Made by a program: the position numbers and the translations under genes. From JAAEUB01 sp964550345 (lineage in GTDB: Bacteria; Pseudomonadota; Alphaproteobacteria; Rhodobacterales; Rhodobacteraceae), in assembly GCA_964550345.1 (NCBI GenBank), contig CAZJYZ010000013.1:7328-71327 (forward strand): DNA of 64,000 nucleotides, in the 5' to 3' direction. The notes under the pieces are model-generated. The model saw only the letters and a list, made by a program, of their open reading frames with translations, was not told where the DNA came from and ran no database searches. Positions 44,414-52,898 of the stretch are shown in pieces (position 1 is the first letter of the stretch; each line of letters begins with the position of its first letter).

Positions 44414-45195
44414 ATTGAGGCCTTTCGTGGCGTAAACCCCTGTACCGCTGCCTTGTGCACCAAAGCGGCAACCGAGGCGGCATTGTCAGCAAATACGCTA
44501 CCGTCCGGGGCGGTCATGTTATTTTCGAAGCCAATCCGCACATCACCACCCTTTTCCAAAGCGGCCAACAGACAGGCCTGTTCGTTACGCCCAAAAGCAC
44601 AGACAGACCAGTTAAGGTCAAGCCCCTGTGCGGCCGCAAGAAAGGGCGCAAGGTCAGATGGCTGGCCGGCGCGCGCCCGGGCATAAGACCCTAATACAAA
44701 CAATGTGTCCCGCTGTCCGGGCTGCACAATGCCTTTGTCAAACCAGCTTGCCAGCAGGCGGACATCCTCGGGCGAATACAGGATGTGCTGTATCCGGACG
44801 CCAGACTGATCGGCGAAGGCATAAAGCTGGCGCGCCAGATCTGGGTCGCGCGCCATCTCAGCAACGGCAACACTGGCCCATTCGGGTTTAAGCGTTTCCA
44901 GACAAGCCAATTGTGCAGCGACGTCAAACATCCCCGCAGCCTCGGTCGTGATCTGAATATCCATCCCCGGCGCGTTTGCCATCACGGCAGCTATGGCGTC
45001 GCGGTAAGTGCCCACATGCAACGAATGGCGTGCATCCGCATCGCGCACATGCATGTGAATGGCCCCCGCACCAGCCTCCTGGCAGCGCCGTGCGGTTATC
45101 GCGAGTTCGCGCGCAGTAATAGGGAGTTCCGGATGGTCTTCCGGACCCAGCCGTGCGCCATTTGGCGCTATCGTCAGGGTAAAAGGTTTTGGCAT
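44410..45195 (-). CDS. Beta-keto acid cleavage enzyme (BKACE/Kce family)
   Basis: The 261-residue zinc-dependent TIM-barrel protein has IAPNGARLG near the N-terminus and the GAGAIHMHVRD segment near residue 45, which carries the metal histidines. Family members split a beta-keto acid with acetyl-CoA to give acetoacetate and a new acyl-CoA; the best known substrate is 3-keto-5-aminohexanoate. The ATG at 45195 is used; an in-frame TTG six codons earlier is less likely. It is first in an operon with the class III aminotransferase and divergent from an RpiR regulator. Confidence 0.82.
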   Translation of the reverse strand: MPKPFTLTIAPNGARLGPEDHPELPITARELAITARRCQEAGAGAIHMHVRDADARHSLHVGTYRDAIAAVMANAPGMDIQITTEAAGMFDVAAQLACLETLKPEWASVAVAEMARDPDLARQLYAFADQSGVRIQHILYSPEDVRLLASWFDKGIVQPGQRDTLFVLGSYARARAGQPSDLAPFLAAAQGLDLNWSVCAFGRNEQACLLAALEKGGDVRIGFENNMTAPDGSVFADNAASVAALVHKAAVQGFTPRKASI

Positions 45196-45274
45196 TTTCA
45201 AGCTCTGGATCAATTCATACGTTACGCCCCGAGAGGTTGAGGATAATTACAAACATGTCAATACTTCTACTTGC

Positions 45275-45290
45275 AAAACATATGTGTTTT
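45275..45290. promoter_or_regulatory. Possible RpiR operator
   Basis: The near-palindrome AAAACATATGTGTTTT, with a related AAACATGT at 45251, lies between the divergent BKACE and RpiR genes. This is where an RpiR-type regulator would be expected to bind. The assignment is by position and symmetry only. Confidence 0.3.
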
Positions 45291-45307
45291 ATCCTACCTT
45301 CTCGCTT

Positions 45308-46189
45308 ATGGACCCAACCCGAAAATCACGTACCGTCGCAGCACTGAAAGACCGGCTGAGCGGCTTTTCCCCCCAGTTGCAGCTGGCAGCAAAATATATT
45401 GTCGACCATCAGGCTACATTTGGGCTGGACCCGATCCGGCGCACGGCGGATCAGGCTGGCGTCAGCACATATACGCTGGTACGGCTAGCCGAACATCTTG
45501 GCTATGACTCCTACGATGCCCTGCGCGAACCTTTCCGACATGCCCTGACATCCGCGCGTGAATTTGCCCCCCTGCCCGGCTGGGCCGAAGCACTGGCAAC
45601 GCAGGGCGAGGCGGGGCGGGTACAGGCGGCCTCGGCACTCAACAGCCTTGCCCTGACCGAACGCACGCTTGAGGCACAATCGCCCGAAACTCTGCGCGAT
45701 GCCACCAACCTGATGTTGAATGCCAACCGGGTTTACCTAACGGCGGTGCGTTCAAGCTATGCCATGGCGTATTATTTTCACTATGTCGGGCGTATGGCAC
45801 TGCCAAATCTGGAGCTTATTCCCCGTCACATGGGATCGGCCGTCGATGATCTGAACAATGGCGGGCCGGGGGACGTGTTAATCGCAATCACCGTCACACC
45901 GTTTTCGCGAGAAACAATTCAGGCCTGCGAATTTGCCCAGAAACGGGGCATGAAACTGATCCTGCTGACCGACAGCCCGGTTGTTTCGCCTGATCTGGAT
46001 CCGGCTTTCACCCTTGTTGTTCCTGTCGTGGGCAGCGACCATTTCGCGTCATTTACGGGCATGTCGGCCCTGATCGAGCTTCTGTTGGCGCACTTGATGC
46101 ATGGCGGCGGTGCGCAGGCGGCGGCACGCATCAGCAGTTACGAAGAGCTGCGCCGCAACTACAACGCCTATTGGAGTGCGCGCAGCTAA
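45308..46189 (+). CDS. MurR/RpiR-family transcriptional regulator
   Basis: The 293-residue protein has an N-terminal RpiR helix-turn-helix (about residues 8-80, with TADQAGVSTYTLVRLAEHLG) and a C-terminal SIS domain (about 125-260, with GGPGDVLIAITVTPFSRET). SIS domains usually bind phosphosugars, but some RpiR proteins respond to other acids. The frame is open far upstream, but the ATG at 45308 gives the normal family length. It probably controls the divergent BKACE-aminotransferase operon. Confidence 0.88.
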   Translation: MDPTRKSRTVAALKDRLSGFSPQLQLAAKYIVDHQATFGLDPIRRTADQAGVSTYTLVRLAEHLGYDSYDALREPFRHALTSAREFAPLPGWAEALATQGEAGRVQAASALNSLALTERTLEAQSPETLRDATNLMLNANRVYLTAVRSSYAMAYYFHYVGRMALPNLELIPRHMGSAVDDLNNGGPGDVLIAITVTPFSRETIQACEFAQKRGMKLILLTDSPVVSPDLDPAFTLVVPVVGSDHFASFTGMSALIELLLAHLMHGGGAQAAARISSYEELRRNYNAYWSARS

Positions 46190-46326
46190 GGGGTGCAGGC
46201 TGGCCAAACGAGGGCCCAGCCGGCGGAATTGCCGCACGCACCCAGCGAAGCGGGAGTGAAACCGGGGCTTGACCCTGCGTAACCGCTCACTAAATTCGGG
46301 CCGAATGCTAATCTGGGGGAAAACCA

Positions 46327-47199
46327 ATGGCAAAATGTGCATTTCTCGGCCTCGGCGTCATGGGCGCACCCATGGCAGGCCACCTGACAACAAATGGCCA
46401 CGAGGTCACGGTTTATAACCGTTCTGGCGAAAAGGCTGTGGCCTGGTCGGAAAAATATGGTGGCGCCAACGCCCCTACCCCGCGCGAGGCAGCCGAGGGG
46501 GCTGACTTTGTCATGGCCTGCGTTGGCAATGACGACGATTTGCGCGCAGTCTGCCTTGGTCCTGACGGTGCCTTTGCCGGCATGGCAAAAGGCGCTACCT
46601 TCGTCGATCACACCACGGTTTCCGCCAAGGTAACGCGCGAGCTTTACGCCGCAGCAGCAGAGGCAGGCATCGCCTTTGTCGACGCGCCGGTATCGGGCGG
46701 TCAGGCCGGGGCGGAAAACGGCGTGCTTTCCATCATGTGCGGCGGCGATCAGGCGGCCTTCGATGCGGCCGAGCCGATCATGCAGGCCTATGGCCGCTCA
46801 ATCAAACGGCTGGGCGAAAACGGTGCCGGACAGCTGACCAAGATGGTCAACCAGATCTGCATTGCCGGGCTGGTGCAGGGCCTGTCCGAGGGCCTGCATT
46901 TTGCCGAAAAGGCCGGGCTGGACGGCAAGGCGGTGATTGATGTGATCGCAGGCGGTGCTGCCGGATCATGGCAGATGCAAAACCGCTATGAAACCATGCT
47001 GGACGATCATTTTGAGCACGGCTTTGCGGTGGACTGGATGCGCAAGGACCTGGGCATTTGCCTTGATACGGCGGATGAAAACGGAGCCTCTCTGCCGGTG
47101 ACGGCTCTGGTCGATCAGTTCTATAAGGACGTGCAGAAACTGGGCGGCGGGCGTTGGGACACGTCCAGCCTGATCAGGCGATTGAAAGTCATGGGATGA
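46327..47199 (+). CDS. NAD(P)-dependent 3-hydroxyisobutyrate dehydrogenase-like
   Basis: The 290-residue enzyme has the Rossmann motif LGLGVMGAPMAGHL near the N-terminus, the substrate loop DAPVSGGQAGAENG near residue 120 and the catalytic lysine in GAGQLTKMVNQ near residue 170. Members oxidise beta-hydroxyacids or reduce tartronate semialdehyde or small aldehydes. It stands 137 bases after the RpiR gene in the same direction, and may belong to the same regulon. Its stop overlaps the PLA2-like gene start by 4 bases. Confidence 0.85.
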   Translation: MAKCAFLGLGVMGAPMAGHLTTNGHEVTVYNRSGEKAVAWSEKYGGANAPTPREAAEGADFVMACVGNDDDLRAVCLGPDGAFAGMAKGATFVDHTTVSAKVTRELYAAAAEAGIAFVDAPVSGGQAGAENGVLSIMCGGDQAAFDAAEPIMQAYGRSIKRLGENGAGQLTKMVNQICIAGLVQGLSEGLHFAEKAGLDGKAVIDVIAGGAAGSWQMQNRYETMLDDHFEHGFAVDWMRKDLGICLDTADENGASLPVTALVDQFYKDVQKLGGGRWDTSSLIRRLKVMG

Positions 47200-47651
47200 G
47201 GGTTCTTGCCGCTTTCCTGCTGATCTTACTGGCAGCCCCCTTACAGGCGCAATCCGTACCGGTTCATGGCAATTGGTGCGGGTTGGGCCATTCGGGCAGC
47301 GTTTTTTCGCAGCCGCCATTAGATCCGCTGGATGATGCCTGTATGCGCCATGACATTTGTGTCAGCCAGACCGGGTATCTGTCCTGCGGTTGCGATATCG
47401 GCTTCATGCAGGAATTGCGCGCCACCCAATGGCCCAATCCCGGCTATCAGGCAAAAGCGCGCGCCATCTACGATTCCATCGCCATGATCCCCTGCGCCGA
47501 CCCGTCCGGGATGGCGGTTAAAACCGAGATGTTCATGAGCGACTGGGCCCGGGGCGTTCTTTCCGGCCACGAAGCCCCTTGGGAGGTTATGCGACGTCTG
47601 GGCTATCTTGGCACGGAAGGGTTTGGCAATTCCCTGTGGGGCGGGTACTAA
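47196..47651 (+). CDS. Secreted phospholipase A2-like protein
   Basis: The 151-residue protein has a signal peptide (residues about 1-18) and a cysteine-bearing mature part. It contains LDDACMRHDICV, which matches the catalytic His-Asp helix of the PLA2 fold (DxCxxHDxC pattern), and a preceding CGLGHSG glycine-rich turn like a calcium loop. Six cysteines could form disulfides. Secreted PLA2 enzymes cut the sn-2 ester of phospholipids; activity here is inferred. The ATG overlaps the dehydrogenase stop (ATGA), so it is translationally coupled to a cytoplasmic enzyme, an odd pairing. Confidence 0.7.
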   Translation: MRVLAAFLLILLAAPLQAQSVPVHGNWCGLGHSGSVFSQPPLDPLDDACMRHDICVSQTGYLSCGCDIGFMQELRATQWPNPGYQAKARAIYDSIAMIPCADPSGMAVKTEMFMSDWARGVLSGHEAPWEVMRRLGYLGTEGFGNSLWGGY

Positions 47652-47657
47652 GCAGCC

Positions 47658-48602
47658 CTAGCGCGGCACGGTAACCTCGTCCCCCGGTTCTTCGGGTTCG
47701 TCATCGACCATTTCAGCGGGGAAACCCGGCGCCTGAATGCTGAGCCCCGTCGCCTCTTCCAGTCTGCGAATAATGTTTGGCGACAATTCGCGCGGGCCAA
47801 AACGCGCCTGACCATCCTTGAAGATATCCACCAGCATGGGGCTAAGCTCCAATGGTACATCATGGCGCTCTGCGATTTGCTGAAAAATACCAATGTCTTT
47901 CGACACCAGATCCATGGTGAAGGAAATATCGCGTGACCCGTTCAGGATGACCTGACTTTCGGTTTCATGCACAAAGGACGTGCCCGAGGATATGCGGATC
48001 GCTTCATAGGTGGTGGCAAGGTCCATGCCGGCGGCTTTGGCGGTCACCAAGGCCTCGCAACAGGATACCAGATTGGCGGTGGCAAGGTAGTTGGTCACCA
48101 CTTTGAGGGTCGAGGCCGAGCCAAGCGCGCCCGTATGCAGGATGCGCCGCCCCATGGCTTTGAGCAGAGGCAGAACCCGCTCAAAACTTGGCCGTTCGCA
48201 GCCGGCAAAGATCGAGATATTGCCGGTATCCGCCCGGTGGCAGCCGCCCGAAACCGGGCAATCCACCGCTTCGCCGCCGCGCTTGATGACCTCGGCGCCC
48301 AAACGGCGCACTTCGGCCTCATCCGTGGTGGACATCTCCATCCAGACCTTGCCCGTCGTGACCTCGGGCAGCATATCGCGCATGACCGCATCTGAGGCGG
48401 TGGGCGATGGCAGGCAGGTGATCACCACATCACATGCGCGCATCATATCGGCGGGACCTCCCCCAGCCTTTGCGCCCCTGTCAACGAATTCCTGCACCAG
48501 TTCCGGCTGCAGATCAAACACCCTGAGGTCAAACCCCTGACGCAACAGGCTACCACTGAGTTTGCCGCCAACATTTCCCAGACCGATAAAGCCGACTTTC
48601 AT
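47658..48602 (-). CDS. Second 3-hydroxyisobutyrate dehydrogenase-like enzyme
   Basis: The 314-residue enzyme has FIGLGNVGGKLSGSL at the N-terminus, DCPVSGGCHRADTGN near residue 115, and the segment STLKVVTNYLA with the catalytic lysine near residue 165. It is therefore in the same beta-hydroxyacid dehydrogenase family as the gene at 46327 but on the opposite strand and clearly divergent in sequence. The ATG at 48602 gives the normal start; the frame continues upstream. A FadR-type regulator gene lies 44 bases upstream in the same direction and probably controls it. Confidence 0.83.
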   Translation of the reverse strand: MKVGFIGLGNVGGKLSGSLLRQGFDLRVFDLQPELVQEFVDRGAKAGGGPADMMRACDVVITCLPSPTASDAVMRDMLPEVTTGKVWMEMSTTDEAEVRRLGAEVIKRGGEAVDCPVSGGCHRADTGNISIFAGCERPSFERVLPLLKAMGRRILHTGALGSASTLKVVTNYLATANLVSCCEALVTAKAAGMDLATTYEAIRISSGTSFVHETESQVILNGSRDISFTMDLVSKDIGIFQQIAERHDVPLELSPMLVDIFKDGQARFGPRELSPNIIRRLEEATGLSIQAPGFPAEMVDDEPEEPGDEVTVPR

Positions 48603-48646
48603 GCCTGCACCCCTGCTTTCTACCGAGATACAGCGCAACAACGCGT

Positions 48647-49405
48647 TTAGCGTCTTTGTTCGTGCTCAAGCCGTTGCAGGGCGATCTCTTCGTTTTTCTG
48701 TGCTTGTAGCTGATCACGAAAGGCGTTTGAGACATAGTCTAAATGCGACTCAATTGCGTCGCGGGCGGCAACCGGGTCGCGCGCCTGCAGGGCATCGTTG
48801 ACATCGCGGTGCTGTTTTAAAAGGTCGGTCCGGGTAATGTTTTGGGCAAACATCATCTGTCGATTATAAAACACGCCTTCGCGCAGCATGTCATACATGG
48901 AACGCATCATGTGCAGCATAACCACATTATGCCCAGCCTCGATGATGGCCATGTGAAACTCGGCATCCAGATCGGCACCGTTACCATTTGTATCAGCCGC
49001 TTCCATCCGGGTGAAAATCGCGTCTATGACCTTGAGGTCCGTGTCCGAGGCCAGCCGGGCCGCCCGATCCGCCGCCAGCCCTTCCATATCACGACGAAAG
49101 GCCAGCATATCAAACACCGCCTCGTCATGGCTGGCAAAAAGGTCGACCAAAGCCGGGGAAAACGCCGAACCGAGAACATCAGCCACGAATATGCCAGCCC
49201 CGGCCCGCGCGGTTAAAAGACCGCTATCTTGCAATGCGGCAATAGCTTCGCGCAAAGAGGGGCGTGACACGCCGAGTTGTTCCGCCAGATCCCGCTCTGA
49301 CGGCAGACGTTCGCCGGGGCGCAAAATTCCGCGTAAAATTAACAGCTCGATCTGGCGTACCACGGCCAGCGAAAGCCTTTCTGATTGTACTTTTTGAAAC
49401 GGCAC
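48647..49405 (-). CDS. FadR/GntR-family transcriptional regulator
   Basis: The 252-residue protein has a winged helix with LPSERDLAEQLGVSRPSLRE (about residues 37-56) and an all-helical FCD ligand-binding domain (about 85-230). FCD regulators usually bind organic acids and repress a linked catabolic operon. It starts with GTG after AAGGGGG. A perfect TGGT-N3-ACCA site lies 16 bases upstream of the GTG, so it probably represses itself and the dehydrogenase gene behind it. Confidence 0.88.
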   Translation of the reverse strand: MPFQKVQSERLSLAVVRQIELLILRGILRPGERLPSERDLAEQLGVSRPSLREAIAALQDSGLLTARAGAGIFVADVLGSAFSPALVDLFASHDEAVFDMLAFRRDMEGLAADRAARLASDTDLKVIDAIFTRMEAADTNGNGADLDAEFHMAIIEAGHNVVMLHMMRSMYDMLREGVFYNRQMMFAQNITRTDLLKQHRDVNDALQARDPVAARDAIESHLDYVSNAFRDQLQAQKNEEIALQRLEHEQRR

Positions 49406-49420
49406 ACGCGCCCCCTTAAT

Positions 49421-49439
49421 TGGTCAAACCATATGACCA
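49421..49439. promoter_or_regulatory. FadR-type operator
   Basis: TGGTCAAACCA (49421-49431) is a perfect TGGT-N3-ACCA palindrome of the FadR/GntR type. It overlaps a larger TGGTCA-N7-TGACCA repeat that ends at 49439, just upstream of the regulator gene. Confidence 0.6.
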
Positions 49440-49470
49440 GTTCGGGATATGCACAATAGATTTACACAAT

Positions 49471-49501
49471 AAAAAACGGCCGGACACTTGGCCCGACCGT
49501 T
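49471..49501 (-). terminator. Intrinsic terminator of the OmpA-family gene
   Basis: On the minus strand a 9-bp stem (AACGG-T-CGG paired with CCG-G-CCGTT) with a 9-base loop is followed by TTTTTTATTG, 20 bases after the stop of the OmpA-family gene. Confidence 0.85.
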
Positions 49502-49520
49502 CAGTTTCAAACGTGCCTGT

Positions 49521-50156
49521 TCAGGTATGCGGGCGAATAATAATCTCGACCCGACGGTTTTGCTGACGCCCGGCGGCAGTCAGGTTCGAGGCAACCGGCT
49601 GGTCCTCGCCACGCCCGATTGTCACGATCCGGGACGGCGAAACACCGTTATCAGTCAGCACCGACGCCACAGCAGCCGCACGATTGCGCGAAAGGGACAG
49701 ATTGTAGGAGGCGTCGCCCACGTTGTCGGTGTGACCGATAACGTTGATGGTTGAGGCCGGATAATCGGTCAGCACACCGGCTAGGGCTGCAAGATCGCTG
49801 CGCAGACCATAGCCGACCACGGCGGAATCGGTGGCGAACAGGATGTCATTGGGCATAGTGACAATCAGTTCGCTGCCAGTATTGACCACTTCGATGTCAC
49901 TGTTGTTAACGGCTGTGCGAATATCACCAGCCTGCTGATCCAGGTGCTGGCCGATGGCGCCACCGACAATCCCGCCGGCAACAGCACCGGCCGCAGCCGC
50001 GCCAAGATTGCCACCCGATCTGGCCGCACCGAACAAACCGCCAAGGGCGGCGCCAATGGCGGCCCCGTCATTTTGACGCGGACCGGTTTCGGTACATGCG
50101 GTCAGGGCAAAGGTTCCGATCAGAGCAGCGACGAGCGGGGCTTTGAGATATTTCAT
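49521..50156 (-). CDS. OmpA-family lipoprotein (YiaD-like)
   Basis: The 211-residue protein has a lipoprotein signal ending in the lipobox LTAC (Cys21), a glycine-zipper region (about residues 30-75, with GAAAAGAVAGGIVGGAIGQ), and a C-terminal OmpA domain. The OmpA domain carries NVIGHTDNVGDASYN near residue 145 and the final NRRVEI. It is probably anchored in the outer membrane and bound to peptidoglycan. It is monocistronic, with a clear terminator downstream. Confidence 0.9.
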   Translation of the reverse strand: MKYLKAPLVAALIGTFALTACTETGPRQNDGAAIGAALGGLFGAARSGGNLGAAAAGAVAGGIVGGAIGQHLDQQAGDIRTAVNNSDIEVVNTGSELIVTMPNDILFATDSAVVGYGLRSDLAALAGVLTDYPASTINVIGHTDNVGDASYNLSLSRNRAAAVASVLTDNGVSPSRIVTIGRGEDQPVASNLTAAGRQQNRRVEIIIRPHT

Positions 50157-50267
50157 GTCAGGACTTTCGTTTGGGTCAGGTTTCTATGCAGTTAACCTAC
50201 CGTAACCAGCGATGTTATCGAATATCAACCCGCGCCTTTCACGTCCCATGCGCGGCAAACCGCCGCC

Positions 50268-51113
50268 TCAATCCCCGCCCCCTTCAAGGCGCGCCGCTTC
50301 ATAGGCCAGCATGGCGCGTTTGACCGGCAGGCCCCAATGGTAGCCTCCGAGCCCCCCGGATTTACGCATGGCCCGGTGGCAGGGGATCAGCCAACTGACG
50401 GGGTTTCGCCCAACTGCAGTGCCCACTGCCCGCACCGCGCGTGGTTTACCCACCGCACCAGCGATTTCACTGTAGGTGGTTACATGACCCGAAGGAATGG
50501 TCAGTAACGCCTCCCATACCTTGATCTGAAAGGGCGCGCCGATCATGTGCAGGCTGGTTTCACCCTTGCCAGCAAAGGCCGCTTCCACCCATGGCACCAG
50601 CGCGGCCGGGTCCTCGAGGAATTCGGCCTCAGGCCAGCGGCTGCGCAAATCTGACATTGTGGCTTCGTCCCCCGCATCCCCGGCAAAGCCCAGCCCGCAC
50701 AGGCCCTTGTCGGTGCCCATCGCCAGAGCCCGGCCAAACGGGCTGTCAAACCACCCCCACCGGATCGTCAGGCCAGCCCCCTTTTGGGCGAACTCGCCGG
50801 GGCTCATCGCCTCCCACCGCAGAAAAAGGTCATGCAGGCGGCCAGTGCCGGTTAACCCGACTTCATGCGCCGCCTCCAGCGTGGTGAAGCGTGCTGCCAG
50901 AAGCGTTTTGGCGTGGTCCAGCGTCAGATATTGCTGGTAGCGTTTGGGCGAAACCCCGACCCAGCGGCTGAACAGGCGCTGAAAATGCGCCGGGCTCATA
51001 TTAACCTCACCCGCCAAAGCCTCAAGCGATACAGGCGCACCGTTTTGCGCGTCGATCGCCTCAATGGCGCGGCGAATAACCTGATAATGGTAGCTTTGTT
51101 CCTGACCGTCCAT
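50268..51113 (-). CDS. AraC-type/O6-methylguanine-DNA methyltransferase fusion
   Basis: The 281-residue protein joins an AraC-type helix-turn-helix (about residues 10-110) to a C-terminal Ogt domain (about 115-275) with the active-site motif IPCHR in NPVSWLIPCHRAM. It lacks the N-terminal zinc domain of Ada that repairs phosphotriesters, so it probably repairs O6-alkylguanine and may also regulate. The ATG at 51113 follows CAGGAGG by 5 bases, although the frame extends to 51326. Confidence 0.88.
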   Translation of the reverse strand: MDGQEQSYHYQVIRRAIEAIDAQNGAPVSLEALAGEVNMSPAHFQRLFSRWVGVSPKRYQQYLTLDHAKTLLAARFTTLEAAHEVGLTGTGRLHDLFLRWEAMSPGEFAQKGAGLTIRWGWFDSPFGRALAMGTDKGLCGLGFAGDAGDEATMSDLRSRWPEAEFLEDPAALVPWVEAAFAGKGETSLHMIGAPFQIKVWEALLTIPSGHVTTYSEIAGAVGKPRAVRAVGTAVGRNPVSWLIPCHRAMRKSGGLGGYHWGLPVKRAMLAYEAARLEGGGD

Positions 51114-51214
51114 GGTGCCTCCTGTGTTAAGGCCAGATTGACGCAAATGCGACGGTATGGCGACCCGTTTCCTGCGCCTTTGCTCTTGCCCTGCGTAAGA
51201 ATGCAGCCGATACC

Positions 51215-51865
51215 ATGCCCATGGCAAAACAAATGAACTATCAGACGATCGACGAGATTTTCCGCCGCTTTCAGGAGGCCGAGGCCGAACCCAAGGGCGA
51301 GCTGAACCACACAAACGTTTACACATTGGTGGTTGCCGTGGCCCTCTCGGCGCAAGCTACGGATGCGGGGGTTAACAAGGCCACAAAAGACCTGTTTGCA
51401 ACCGTGGACACCCCGGAAAAGATGTTGGAACTGGGCGAAGAGGGGTTGATAGAACATATCAAATCCATCGGGCTTTACCGCAACAAGGCAAAGAACGTCA
51501 TCAAGATGGCGCAGATACTGGTGGATGAATATGGCGGCGAGGTGCCATCCTCGCGCACTGCCCTGATCGGCCTGCCCGGCGTTGGCCGCAAGACCGCGAA
51601 TGTGGTGCTAAATATGTGGTGGAGCATCCCGGCGCAGGCGGTGGACACCCATATCTTCCGGGTCGGCAACCGTTCGGGCATTGCCCCCGGTAAAGATGTC
51701 AACGTGGTTGAGCGCGCTATTGAGGACAACATTCCTGCCCCCTATCAGCGCCACGCTCATCATTGGTTAATCCTACATGGGCGATATACCTGCGTAGCGC
51801 GCAAGCCAAAATGCGCTGCCTGCCTGATCCGTGATTTATGCTTGTTTGAGGAAAAGAACCTATGA
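51215..51865 (+). CDS. nth: Endonuclease III
   Basis: The 216-residue base-excision glycosylase/AP lyase has the helix-hairpin-helix IGLPGVGRKTANVV with the catalytic lysine, the catalytic aspartate in VDTHIFRV, and the 4Fe-4S motif C-x6-C-x2-C-x5-C at the C-terminus. It removes oxidised pyrimidines from DNA. Three in-frame ATG codons (51215, 51221 and 51233) are possible starts; none has a strong ribosome site. Its stop overlaps the next start by 4 bases. Confidence 0.96.
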   Translation: MPMAKQMNYQTIDEIFRRFQEAEAEPKGELNHTNVYTLVVAVALSAQATDAGVNKATKDLFATVDTPEKMLELGEEGLIEHIKSIGLYRNKAKNVIKMAQILVDEYGGEVPSSRTALIGLPGVGRKTANVVLNMWWSIPAQAVDTHIFRVGNRSGIAPGKDVNVVERAIEDNIPAPYQRHAHHWLILHGRYTCVARKPKCAACLIRDLCLFEEKNL

Positions 51866-52866
51866 GTAAGAAGTTTCAGGTTGTTGGTATCGGCAATGCC
51901 ATGGTTGATGTGTTGTCCCATTGCGCCGACGACTTTCTGACCAGCCATGGTATCGAAAAAGGCATCATGCAACTGATTGATATGGAACGCGCAGTGGCGC
52001 TTTATGGCGAAACCGGCCCGGCAACGGAAATGTCCGGTGGTTCGGCTGCCAATACGATTGCCGGAATGGCGCATCTGGGCGGTCGCACCGCTTATGTGGG
52101 CAAGGTCAAGGACGACCAGCTGGGCGCCATTTTCGCCCATGACCTGCGCGCGCAGGGCGCGGTCTATGAGACCCCTCTGGCCCCCAGGGATGCCGAGGCC
52201 GAAACCGGGCGCTGCATCATTCTGGTGACCCCGGATGGTGAGCGGTCGATGAACACCTATCTGGGGGTGACCGAGCATCTGGCGCCGTCCGATATTGACG
52301 AAGCACAGGTGGCGGATGCGGAATGGATTTTCCTTGAAGGCTACCGCTTTGACGGTCCTGAAAGTCACGAGGCTTTTGCCAAGGCGATAACCGCCTGCAA
52401 AGGTGCTGGCGGGCGTGTTTCCATCACCTTGTCCGACCCTTTCTGCATCAACCGTCACCGCAAGGATTTTGCAACAATGCTGCGCGACGATGTGGACTTA
52501 TTGTTCGCCAACCGAGCCGAAATCGAAACCATGTATGAGGGCGCGGGCAGCTTTGATGCAGCGCTGAATGCTGCTGCGGCCGAAGTTGAAACTGTGGTCT
52601 GCACCGAAGGCGGTGAGGGTTGCCATGTACTGAACGCGGGCAAACGCTGGCACGTGCCGGCGATCCCGACGGATGTGGTTGACGCCACCGGTGCCGGAGA
52701 CCTATTTGCCGGGGCGTTCCTGTGGGGGATGGCCGAAGGGCATGACCTGGAAACCTGTGCGCGCATGGGCAATATTGCCGCGTCAGAGGTGATCAGCCAT
52801 CTTGGTGCACGGGTTGAGGCGGACCTGAAAGCGCTGTTTCAAAAACATGGAGTCGTCTTGGCCTGA
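51862..52866 (+). CDS. PfkB-family kinase, adenosine-kinase-like
   Basis: The 334-residue protein opens with VVGIGNAMVDVL, contains MSGGSAANTIAGMAHLGG near residue 57 and the VDATGAGDLFAGAFLWG signature near residue 275. In Alphaproteobacteria this subfamily is usually called adenosine kinase, but substrate choice among nucleosides and sugars is not settled by sequence. It is coupled to nth by an ATGA overlap. Confidence 0.85.
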   Translation: MSKKFQVVGIGNAMVDVLSHCADDFLTSHGIEKGIMQLIDMERAVALYGETGPATEMSGGSAANTIAGMAHLGGRTAYVGKVKDDQLGAIFAHDLRAQGAVYETPLAPRDAEAETGRCIILVTPDGERSMNTYLGVTEHLAPSDIDEAQVADAEWIFLEGYRFDGPESHEAFAKAITACKGAGGRVSITLSDPFCINRHRKDFATMLRDDVDLLFANRAEIETMYEGAGSFDAALNAAAAEVETVVCTEGGEGCHVLNAGKRWHVPAIPTDVVDATGAGDLFAGAFLWGMAEGHDLETCARMGNIAASEVISHLGARVEADLKALFQKHGVVLA

Positions 52867-52898
52867 AGCCCGCAATTCGGCGGAGCAACGCCCAGCTT

